DNA from: Fidelibacterota bacterium
GTDB taxonomy: Bacteria > Fidelibacterota > Fidelibacteria > Fidelibacterales > Fidelibacteraceae
NCBI GenBank assembly: GCA_030629925.1
Contig: DAOVOB010000034.1
Coordinates: forward strand, 1 to 8,915
Length of the DNA: 8,915 nucleotides
Direction: 5' to 3'
Below, one piece after another: positions 1 to 6,637 of the stretch; within the stretch, counting starts at the first letter, position 1, and each line of letters begins with the position of its first letter. A program made the translations under genes and the position numbers. The notes beneath the pieces were generated by a model. It ran no database searches. It was not told the DNA's origin and saw only the letters and a list, made by a program, of their open reading frames with translations.

Positions 1-384
1 ACCATGGGTTTCCCTTTTGAAACGATCACAACAGCTATTGAGCGGCAGAACCTTGCAGGCTATGTTTTGCAGTTTATGGGTTATGATGTCGAAGTAAGCA
101 CTGAAACGATCATTCCTTCGGCTTGCAGTTTGCGACAGAACTATCCCAACCCCTTTAATCCTATGACGACTATTGCTTACAATCTTGATCGACCTGCAAT
201 GGTCAATATTATAATTTACGATCTTCGGGGTCAACTTGTGAAAAATATTGTTCAAGGTTACCGCAATGCCGGAGAGCATGAAATAATATTTGATGGAACA
301 AATTTGGCTTCGGGTGTGTATGTTTATGGGTTAGAATTAAGTGGAACACTATATGAAATAAAGAAAATGACAGTGCTAAAATGA
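1..384 (+). CDS. C-terminal end of a secreted protein with a type IX-like sorting domain (5' truncated)
   Basis: This is the last 127 codons of a longer gene. The frame is open to the window's first base, so the ATG at position 4 is probably an internal methionine. Two parts are visible. The first (residues 1-28 after that Met) begins GFPFETIT and runs into a helix (ERQNLAGYVLQFMGY); this looks like the end of a catalytic or Rossmann-like domain seen in large exported FCB proteins, but I cannot name the enzyme. The second (about residues 43-126) is a textbook sorting domain: LRQNYPNPFNP, then a V-x-I-x-IYDLRGQLV strand, AGEHEIIFDG, ASGVYVYGLE and the end KKMTVLK. In FCB bacteria such domains direct proteins through the outer membrane by the type IX or a related system and are normally removed or anchored afterwards. 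The 137-base gap downstream suggests that it is transcribed separately from the polysaccharide operon. The sorting domain is secure; the function of the rest is unknown. Confidence 0.88.
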   Translation, partial: TMGFPFETITTAIERQNLAGYVLQFMGYDVEVSTETIIPSACSLRQNYPNPFNPMTTIAYNLDRPAMVNIIIYDLRGQLVKNIVQGYRNAGEHEIIFDGTNLASGVYVYGLELSGTLYEIKKMTVLK

Positions 385-423
385 GGCAATTTTTATTGTA
401 TCAGATATGAATATTCCCTATTT

Positions 424-451
424 TTGCGTAAATATTTGCTTTAAATAGAAT
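424..451 (+). promoter_or_regulatory. Possible promoter of the polysaccharide operon
   Basis: In the only intergenic region, TTGCGT (424-429) and TAGAAT (446-451) lie 16 bases apart and resemble -35 and -10 elements. The -35 match is only TTG. A start near 458 would leave a leader of roughly 60 bases before the wza-like gene. FCB bacteria often use a different promoter consensus (TTTG/TAnnTTTG), which I do not find clearly here, so this is a guess by position. Confidence 0.25.
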
Positions 452-465
452 TAATGCAAAAATTT
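430..465. repeat. Imperfect inverted repeat in the operon's upstream region
   Basis: The arms AAATATTTGC (430-439) and GCAAAAATTT (456-465) are complementary over 10 bases with one mismatch, around a 16-base spacer. The repeat brackets the candidate -10 element. It could be an operator or a weak hairpin between the two transcription units. The arms are AT-rich and no clean T-run follows, so it is a poor intrinsic terminator, and chance is a real possibility in such AT-rich DNA. Confidence 0.3.
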
Positions 466-510
466 AATCTAAAATTGAAAGTATTTTATTTGTTTAGAGC
501 TATTATAATA

Positions 511-516
511 AAGGAG
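511..516 (+). promoter_or_regulatory. Strong ribosome binding site of the wza-like gene
   Basis: AAGGAG lies five bases before the ATG at 522. It is the best Shine-Dalgarno match in the window and fixes the start of the first operon gene, giving a protein with a normal signal peptide. Confidence 0.8.
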
Positions 517-521
517 ACTTT

Positions 522-1835
522 ATGAAAATAAAGCAATTTTCCATGATCTCATTTTTGATATTATTTGTTGGTCAACTCTTGTTTGCGCAGACAGGTAGTA
601 TGATGGCGCAATCAGCGGGTCAATCTCAAAACATGGTTAATCATTTAAACTATAATTCCGAAGTAGTTACTCCTATAGAAGTCGACCCCTATGATTATGT
701 GATCGGTAGCGGAGATAAATTTCTTATTCAGATCAATCATTTGACGACAATAACCTATTCAGTAGAAGTGTCGCCTATAGGGGAAATGATGATCCCCGGT
801 ATCGGACAAGTTCATATTAGTGAATTAAAATACAATGAAGCTGTAAAATTGATCAAAGCAAAATGTAAACAAAGATACTCAACTGCTGAGATCGATGTTA
901 ATTTGTATGATGTAAGAAATGTCCATATCCCGGTATTTGGAGCGGTTCAGAATCCCGAAATGATCACCTTATACACAGAATCCGACGTAAATAATGTTAC
1001 GGAACCTTCTGTAAAAACGCCACAAACTGCAGGTACCGTCCAAAAGAGAAAAATGGCCGGTGTATCAGTAAATGATGAATATGCCTTACCTGCTTCTTTA
1101 CGCTTGAATGATCTTATAAGCATGCTTTCACTTCACTATTTGGCAAAAGATTTTGAGGTAGAAGTACGTGGATATGATGATACATCGATTGTCAATATTT
1201 ACAATTATTACATGAAGGGTGATCTTGATGACAACCCCTTCCTTTACAAAATAAGATCAATATATATCCCATACGCCGATGTGGAAAAAGAATGTATTCA
1301 TGTTTACGGTCCGATCAATACCAAAGCAATTGTTCCGATAATACCCGGTGAAAAAGTATATGAATTTATTCAACGGAAGCTACAGATGACCAATATTACA
1401 AATTATGATGCCATAACTTTAAAACGTGATGGCCAGATCATTCTTGACCAATCAAACAGTAGGGAAAATCAAAATATCGAATTATTGGCAGGAGACGTAT
1501 TAGAGGTTTCAAGTGCAAAACGCATTATGGTCAATGGGTTTGTTAATGAGCCGGGAATCTATAATTACATTCAAGGCCATACCGTCGCAGATTACATTGC
1601 AATGGCCGGAGGTGTGGATGAAAAAGGCAGTAATAAAAGTGTCATGATCATTCGCAATGATAAAAAGATCAGGAATGCCGAAAGCAAGCTCGTTGAGCGT
1701 GGGGATATTATCATCGTTAACAGATCAATGAACAATATTTTTCTTGGAGAAATATCCGTTTTGGAATTTTTATCCATGATAGGATCGATTTTCTTATCGT
1801 TTATTGTAGCATATAACGCAACAACAACATCATAG
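522..1835 (+). CDS. wza: Wza-like polysaccharide export protein with SLBB domains
   Basis: This 437-residue exporter is expected to form the periplasmic/outer-membrane channel through which the finished polysaccharide leaves the cell. Residues 1-22 are a signal peptide (MKIK, hydrophobic core, likely cut after LFA). There is no lipobox cysteine, unlike E. coli Wza, which is a lipoprotein. Residues about 56-130 are the polysaccharide export domain (YVIGSGDKFLIQI, then EVSPIGEMMIPGIGQV and EIDVNLYDVRNV). A first SLBB-like region starts at about 134 (VFGAVQNPE) and is interrupted by a polar, Thr/Val/Lys-rich stretch at about 152-189. Further SLBB-like segments lie at about 258-330 (IHVYGPINTKAIVPIIPG) and 333-400 (IMVNGFVNEPGIYNYIQG, then IAMAGGVDEKGS). 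The C-terminus is a hydrophobic helix (about 411-431), probably a membrane span. The start is supported by AAGGAG at 511-516. It is the first gene of the operon and ends 8 bases before the wzz-like gene, its usual partner. Confidence 0.9.
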   Translation: MKIKQFSMISFLILFVGQLLFAQTGSMMAQSAGQSQNMVNHLNYNSEVVTPIEVDPYDYVIGSGDKFLIQINHLTTITYSVEVSPIGEMMIPGIGQVHISELKYNEAVKLIKAKCKQRYSTAEIDVNLYDVRNVHIPVFGAVQNPEMITLYTESDVNNVTEPSVKTPQTAGTVQKRKMAGVSVNDEYALPASLRLNDLISMLSLHYLAKDFEVEVRGYDDTSIVNIYNYYMKGDLDDNPFLYKIRSIYIPYADVEKECIHVYGPINTKAIVPIIPGEKVYEFIQRKLQMTNITNYDAITLKRDGQIILDQSNSRENQNIELLAGDVLEVSSAKRIMVNGFVNEPGIYNYIQGHTVADYIAMAGGVDEKGSNKSVMIIRNDKKIRNAESKLVERGDIIIVNRSMNNIFLGEISVLEFLSMIGSIFLSFIVAYNATTTS

Positions 1836-1843
1836 GTTGAAAT

Positions 1844-2926
1844 ATGACAACAGAAAATAGAAAAGAATTACCCCGATTAATTAAATTGATCCAAAAGTAT
1901 TTTTGGAAATTAGTTATTGTCAATGCGATCGTTGGCATTATTGCAATTGGTATTTTGCTCATACTTCCCGAATGGTACAGAAGTACGGCGGTGGTAATAT
2001 CAGAAGAACAGGGGAATCAGCTTAATGTTACTTCAGTTGCTATGAGTAATCTCGGTTTTGCCGGTGGTTTATTTGGTCAGAATGAAGAAACACTTAGATA
2101 TATTCGATATCTAAAGAGCCGCACAATTTCAGATAAGGTAATTAATGAGTTCGACTTGATGGCAAAATGGGATAAAAAATACAGAGCAAAAATCTACGAG
2201 AAACTAAATGAGGATGTATCTTTTGTTGATAATGAAGATGCTTCTATTAGTATAAGTGTGGTTTTTAAGAAAGACCCTCAGATGGCTGCCAATATAGCGA
2301 ATTTCTATGTATCTGAACTTCAAAATATGATTAAGAATTTTAAAAATAATTATGTAGAGTATGTTGCAACAATTTATAAAGATCAAAATGAAAAATTATT
2401 TCAAATAGAGACAAAATTCGGCGAATTTCAGAAAGAAACAGGTATCTATAGTCTTGATGCTCAGTCGGAATTTGCCTTTCAGACATTAACAGAATTTGAA
2501 CTTCAAAGAATGCAATTGGAAATTCAGCGGGATATTTATAGAAATTCTTCAGGAGGAAATGATCCAAGAATTAACGAATTGGAGTCTCAGATCAATATAA
2601 CAACTGATAAAATCATGGATTATAGATCAAGCAATAAATATTCAAATATTCCGGTAGATAAATTATCCGAACAAGGAATAGAGTACTTGAGACAATATCG
2701 TGACCTGATGGTACAGGAACAAATTGTGCAATTTTTGGCTGTTGAATTCGAACAGGCTAAATTATCAAATCAGAAAGAAGAGATCAAATTGAATGTGATC
2801 GATCATGCTGTCCCTGCGGATTATAAATACAAACCCAAGCGTGCCAGCAGTTTGATTCTGATATTATTGGTCAGCGGATTACTTAGTCTTGCGGTATTAA
2901 ATATAAAAGAAACATACTTTAGCTAG
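1844..2926 (+). CDS. wzz: Wzz-like polysaccharide co-polymerase (chain-length determinant)
   Basis: This 360-residue inner-membrane protein should control chain length during polymerisation and contact the Wza-like exporter across the periplasm. It has the family layout: a short cytoplasmic N-terminus, a first membrane span at about 21-42 (ending ILPEWYRSTAVV), a periplasmic region with SNLGFAGGLFG (69-78) and YLKSRTISDKVI (89-100), a long helical, probably coiled-coil stretch at about 160-260, and then VIDHAVPADYKYKPKRASS (318-336) leading into a second span at about 335-352. It stops eight residues later, so it has no fused BY-kinase domain. That fits an O-antigen or kinase-independent type better than a Wzc type, unless a separate kinase is encoded elsewhere. 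Only AGG (1834-1836, overlapping the previous stop) precedes the start, so translation is probably coupled to the upstream gene. Confidence 0.88.
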   Translation: MTTENRKELPRLIKLIQKYFWKLVIVNAIVGIIAIGILLILPEWYRSTAVVISEEQGNQLNVTSVAMSNLGFAGGLFGQNEETLRYIRYLKSRTISDKVINEFDLMAKWDKKYRAKIYEKLNEDVSFVDNEDASISISVVFKKDPQMAANIANFYVSELQNMIKNFKNNYVEYVATIYKDQNEKLFQIETKFGEFQKETGIYSLDAQSEFAFQTLTEFELQRMQLEIQRDIYRNSSGGNDPRINELESQINITTDKIMDYRSSNKYSNIPVDKLSEQGIEYLRQYRDLMVQEQIVQFLAVEFEQAKLSNQKEEIKLNVIDHAVPADYKYKPKRASSLILILLVSGLLSLAVLNIKETYFS

Positions 2927-2934
2927 ATTCAGGA

Positions 2935-4179
2935 ATGAATTATAAAAAGCTATATATGCATTTTCCAATGCTCATTTTAATCTTTGAGTGGGCTATCGTT
3001 CTATATTTACATTACAATAATCCATATCATTTTATAACGATGTCAAAAGATACGCTGACGATCCTGCTTACGGGATTATCATTTATTGTTTTGGGTTATT
3101 ATTTCATTAATTCGTTCTATCTAGATTCAAGTAATAAATTACCAGGTGATAGAGATGAAATAAGGATCAATGAGGCTTTACTTGGTAAGACCATTCTACT
3201 GATATCTATATTGTCTGTTATTGGTTTAATTTTTATCTTGCAAGAGATCTCCACATTGACCAATAATTTTTCCATGTATATTAATAATCCAATATTGGCA
3301 AGAGAACGGATCGTATTAATGCAAGAAGGGAAAATTGCATCAGTTTCATTCTTTCGGTATAAGATTGGCATATACCTTTTCTCATTTATGTATCCGTTTG
3401 CAGCAGTAGCGGGAGTTGTTTCCCAGCTAAGGACAAAATGGAGATTAACGGGAATAATTCCATTGATATTGGTGCTGTCTTATAGTCTAATTCATTTGAA
3501 TCGTGTTGGCTTGATCTCGGCTCTAGGGTTGTTCTTTTTTGCTAGAATTTACTTCGGAATGTATTTACATCCTAAGAGACGTAGATCTACAACGTTCAAA
3601 ACTGCCATTAGCATTATTGTTGGAGTAGTCTTCATTGCTATGTTTTTCTATTTTATCATTAGTATTCGGTCGAGCAAGAATATTGATATTGAATACTATG
3701 CCTTACGAAGTGTTTATTCTTATTTAACCGGTTCGGGTTCGGCATTTGACAAATTTCTTTTTGAAGGAGTTAACCCACTTTATGGTGCATCAAGTTTCAG
3801 ATCAATTGTGAGGTGGCTAGCAAGCTTCGGATTAGTTGATCATAGCATAGCTCTTAGCAATTTCAATAGCTTTGTTAATATTGGAGAAGGTTTTCCAATG
3901 AGATTGAATACGTATACATTCGTGAAATCTCCTTATGAAGATTTTGGAATAGTTGGTGTAGGTATTATAAGTCTTATTTGGGGCATGATTACGCGTTATT
4001 CTGTTGAAAGGTGTTTCAGAGGTTTTAGTTTTGTAAATATTTTATTTGTTTCTTTAATGATACTCTCATTGTTCATGACTTTTTTTGAATTCTTTTTTCA
4101 GGGAATTGTCATGTTCGTCTTTTATTTTATAATCATTATTGTTTTTGAAAAGTATTTAAAAGCGAAGAATGCCCTATAG
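2935..4179 (+). CDS. wzy: Wzy-like oligosaccharide repeat unit polymerase
   Basis: This 414-residue integral membrane protein has about ten hydrophobic spans (roughly 9-26, 41-60, 84-102, 142-162, 172-187, 190-207, 222-243, 337-355, 366-385 and 388-405). Two features match the O-antigen/oligosaccharide repeat unit polymerase family: an arginine at a span boundary (HLNRVGLISALG, R190), and a large extracytoplasmic loop at about 244-336 ending in NTYTFVKSPYEDFGIVG, which resembles the family's 'YT...YEDFG..G' signature. Such enzymes join undecaprenyl-linked repeat units at the periplasmic face of the inner membrane. The family is highly divergent, so the call rests on topology, the YEDFG motif and the position between wzz-like and transferase genes. 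AGGA directly abuts the ATG and is too close to be a normal binding site. The start is therefore less certain; Met8 is an alternative. Confidence 0.82.
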   Translation: MNYKKLYMHFPMLILIFEWAIVLYLHYNNPYHFITMSKDTLTILLTGLSFIVLGYYFINSFYLDSSNKLPGDRDEIRINEALLGKTILLISILSVIGLIFILQEISTLTNNFSMYINNPILARERIVLMQEGKIASVSFFRYKIGIYLFSFMYPFAAVAGVVSQLRTKWRLTGIIPLILVLSYSLIHLNRVGLISALGLFFFARIYFGMYLHPKRRRSTTFKTAISIIVGVVFIAMFFYFIISIRSSKNIDIEYYALRSVYSYLTGSGSAFDKFLFEGVNPLYGASSFRSIVRWLASFGLVDHSIALSNFNSFVNIGEGFPMRLNTYTFVKSPYEDFGIVGVGIISLIWGMITRYSVERCFRGFSFVNILFVSLMILSLFMTFFEFFFQGIVMFVFYFIIIIVFEKYLKAKNAL

Positions 4180-4195
4180 CTTAATACTGGATATT

Positions 4196-4225
4196 ATGAA
4201 TCAAGAAAAGAGATCAATATTCTAA
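4196..4225 (+). other. Nine-codon leader reading frame before the GT4 gene
   Basis: A tiny frame (MNQEKRSIF, stop TAA at 4223-4225) fills most of the 47-base gap and ends one base before the ATG of the glycosyltransferase at 4227. That gene has no good Shine-Dalgarno site, so a terminating ribosome here could help it start. There is no independent sign that the frame is translated, and chance is plausible. Confidence 0.18.
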
Positions 4226-4226
4226 C

Positions 4227-5339
4227 ATGAAACTACTATTTTTAGCGGACGGAGCATCCGTACATACGAAGAAATGGGTGGTCTCTTTATTGAAGAAGGG
4301 GCATCAAATACACCTTTTCAGTTTAAATTCTTTTGATCAAGAGGCTTATGGTGAATTCGATGAGAACTTTAGTCATACGGTTTTTGATCTTACAGAACGC
4401 AAGACAATACTCGGTGGACTGAATAAATTATCATATTTTAGAGTTGTAAAAGACATCAAACACGTCATCAAGAAATTTAAACCCGACCTGCTACATGCAC
4501 ACTTTGCGACAAGCTATGGTATGCTAGCCGCAAAAGTTGATTTTCATCCCATGATAATTTCTGTTTGGGGATATGATGTTCTTCATTTTCCTAAACGATC
4601 GTTTATACATAAAAAATTCCTAAAACATAATCTGAAAAAGGCCGATAAGATTCTTTCAACAAGTTATATGATGGCAAATGAAACAAAAAACTATACTAAT
4701 AAACCAATTGAAGTAACTCCTTTTGGAATAAATACAAACAAGTTTCAACCATCGCCCGGGACTTTTCCTTTCGTGAGCGGCAAAAGTTTTATTATTGGAA
4801 CTGCTAAAGCAATTGAAGATAAGTATGCAATGGATGACTTGATTAAATCACTTGCGATCTTGGTTAGCAAATATCCAGACAAGGATATAAAATTGGCAAT
4901 TGCAGGCGAGGGGTCTTCCAGAGCGAAACTATATGATCTTGTTGTTAAACTGGGTGTAGAGGACAAGGTACTATTTTTAGGCAAGATCAATCATCAGGAA
5001 ATCTCTGATTTCCTGAATTCATTAGATGTTTTTGCGGCATTATCTTTGGAAGACAGTTTTGGTGTTGCGGTTATTGAAGCCAGCTCCTGTGGTAAACCCG
5101 TTGTAGTTACTAATGTCGAAGGATTGCCCGAAGTTGTGGAAAACAATAAAACCGGCTTCATTGTGCCAAAAAGAGATCCTGAAAAAGCCTCAGAAGCATT
5201 TGAAATTTTATTGAATGATGCTTCTTTGAGAAAAGAAATGGGACTGGCCGGAAGACAACGCGTAATTAGATTGTATGATTGGGACAAGTGTGTAGAACAA
5301 ATGCATAATATTTATATGGATATGGTGAATGAATGTTAG
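4227..5339 (+). CDS. Family 4 glycosyltransferase (GT-B fold)
   Basis: This 370-residue cytoplasmic enzyme transfers a sugar from a nucleotide donor to the growing lipid-linked repeat unit. The N-terminal half has MKLLFLADGASVHTKKW (1-17), LLHAHFATSYGMLAA (88-102) and SVWGYDVL (112-119). The C-terminal donor-binding half has VTPFGINTNKF (163-173), GTAKAIEDKYAMDDLI (191-206), LAIAGEGSSRAKL (223-235) and the family core around SLEDSFGVAVIEASSCGKP (273-291), followed by VEGLPEVVENNKTGFIV (297-313). The usual E-x7-E pair appears as D276 and E284. The first acidic residue is thus Asp, a conservative change also compatible with GT4 enzymes. The length is typical for GT4. No hydrophobic span is evident. 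The upstream binding site is weak (AAGAGA, about 14 bases away). The donor sugar and linkage cannot be read from the sequence. The last seven bases overlap the next gene. Confidence 0.92.
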   Translation: MKLLFLADGASVHTKKWVVSLLKKGHQIHLFSLNSFDQEAYGEFDENFSHTVFDLTERKTILGGLNKLSYFRVVKDIKHVIKKFKPDLLHAHFATSYGMLAAKVDFHPMIISVWGYDVLHFPKRSFIHKKFLKHNLKKADKILSTSYMMANETKNYTNKPIEVTPFGINTNKFQPSPGTFPFVSGKSFIIGTAKAIEDKYAMDDLIKSLAILVSKYPDKDIKLAIAGEGSSRAKLYDLVVKLGVEDKVLFLGKINHQEISDFLNSLDVFAALSLEDSFGVAVIEASSCGKPVVVTNVEGLPEVVENNKTGFIVPKRDPEKASEAFEILLNDASLRKEMGLAGRQRVIRLYDWDKCVEQMHNIYMDMVNEC

Positions 5340-6637
5340 CTAACATTAAGAGAATGGTTAATTCATTTCACGAACGGGGTGGGTTTCACATATTTATTTC
5401 CACAATCCTTCTTCGTATAATTCAATTTGTATTAGGTGTGCTTATTATTCGTCTCCTTACAAAAGAAGACTATGGTAATCTGAGTTATGCACTAACCATT
5501 ACACAATTGATTATACCTTTTAGTGGTGCCGGTCTTTTTCTTTCTTTACTGCATTTTGGGCCTATACAGAACAAATTTGAAAATAAGGTAACATTACTCA
5601 ATTTCACCATACGCCGTGGATTCCTCTACTCATTGGTACTTATTATGATAATGATAGGCCTTGCCCAGTTAGTTGCGATCCGAATGCCCGGTTCTGTTCA
5701 GTACCTAAGATTGTTTTCGATCTATATAATGTCCTACTTCCTCTTTAATACTTCCGTGTCGTTTTTACGTGTATTAAAAAAGAATAAAGCATATGCTGCG
5801 TCTCTTCTATTAAACTCCATTCTGGTATTGATCTTAAGCCTTTTAGGTATTTTTCTATCAAAAGGAATTGGTTATGCAATAGGTTTTTCACTGGCTCCTG
5901 CTTTTTCAGCTATTGTGGTTTATATCTCTTTAAAGAAAAAAAATGAGATTAATATAAAGATATTCAGCAAAGTTCAAGACCTGCCTGTAAAGAAGTCGGA
6001 TTACACAAAATATGGTATTTTTGCGGGTTTGGGTAATATAGCTTCTCAAATGGCCTGGCAATTGGACACGATCATGATAGGCGCCTTATTGGCTCAGAGC
6101 ACGATGGTTGCAACCTATAAAGTAGCTGCCTTGATACCATTTAGCCTGATCTTTATACCTAGTGTGTTTATACAAACGGATTTTGTTTATATCGCAGAGA
6201 AATATGAAAACAAAAAGTATCTGATCAATTATTATAAAAAATACCTGTTGATCTTTTCTGTAATAGTAGTCGCAATTCTCTCTGTTTGGTATATTTTTGG
6301 TGGTAGTATCGTTAGATTATTTGGATCGGAATATATTGATGCTCTACCTATCATAAATATCCTTATGATCAATGTTGCCAGTACATTTTTAATCAGAGTA
6401 CCTCTTGGTAATATTTTGGCTGCAGTGGGGAAGGCTAAATGGAACAGTTGGTCAGCTATCATTTTACTGTTGATCAATTTAATATTAAATTATTTCTTGA
6501 TACCTGAATATGGCATAACTGGTGCGGCATACGCGACGGTTATTTCGATATCGCTAAGTTCGGCTATAAGCATAATTTTATTTTATAAATATCTGAATGG
6601 AATTTCGAAACCCCATATAGAACCTAATAATGGATAA
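5333..6637 (+). CDS. wzx: Wzx-like flippase for lipid-linked repeat units
   Basis: This 434-residue membrane protein belongs to the polysaccharide transporter branch of the MOP superfamily. It should move undecaprenyl-linked repeat units from the cytoplasmic to the periplasmic face of the inner membrane. About twelve hydrophobic spans are visible (roughly 18-40, 52-74, 96-116, 127-146, 154-175, 179-199, 228-250, 262-282, 303-323, 338-360, 374-390 and 396-418). Family hallmarks are the N-terminal RLLTKEDYGNLSYALT (40-55), the mid-protein GLGNIASQMAWQLDTIMIG (232-250), FGSEYIDALPIINILM (330-345) and PEYGITGAAYATVIS (391-405). The start overlaps the GT4 gene by seven bases, and GGTGA (5324-5328) four bases upstream is an acceptable binding site, so coupled translation is likely. 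The stop is immediately followed by the next ATG. Length and topology are normal. Confidence 0.9.
   Translation: MLANIKRMVNSFHERGGFHIFISTILLRIIQFVLGVLIIRLLTKEDYGNLSYALTITQLIIPFSGAGLFLSLLHFGPIQNKFENKVTLLNFTIRRGFLYSLVLIMIMIGLAQLVAIRMPGSVQYLRLFSIYIMSYFLFNTSVSFLRVLKKNKAYAASLLLNSILVLILSLLGIFLSKGIGYAIGFSLAPAFSAIVVYISLKKKNEINIKIFSKVQDLPVKKSDYTKYGIFAGLGNIASQMAWQLDTIMIGALLAQSTMVATYKVAALIPFSLIFIPSVFIQTDFVYIAEKYENKKYLINYYKKYLLIFSVIVVAILSVWYIFGGSIVRLFGSEYIDALPIINILMINVASTFLIRVPLGNILAAVGKAKWNSWSAIILLLINLILNYFLIPEYGITGAAYATVISISLSSAISIILFYKYLNGISKPHIEPNNG

Noticed and set aside
4..384. A complete small gene starting at the ATG at position 4
   Set aside because: The frame is open to base 1, no binding site can be seen, and the protein begins in the middle of a domain without a signal peptide, although its sorting domain requires one. 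It is the end of a longer gene.
385..470. An intrinsic terminator after the secreted-protein gene
   Set aside because: No GC-rich stem followed by a T-run is present. The only inverted repeat (430-465) is AT-rich, has a mismatch, and is followed by mixed sequence.
504..509. Perfect TATAAT as the operon's -10 element
   Set aside because: No -35-like sequence lies 16-18 bases upstream (TTGAAA at 475-480 is 23 bases away), and a start about seven bases downstream would fall in the ribosome binding site at 511-516.
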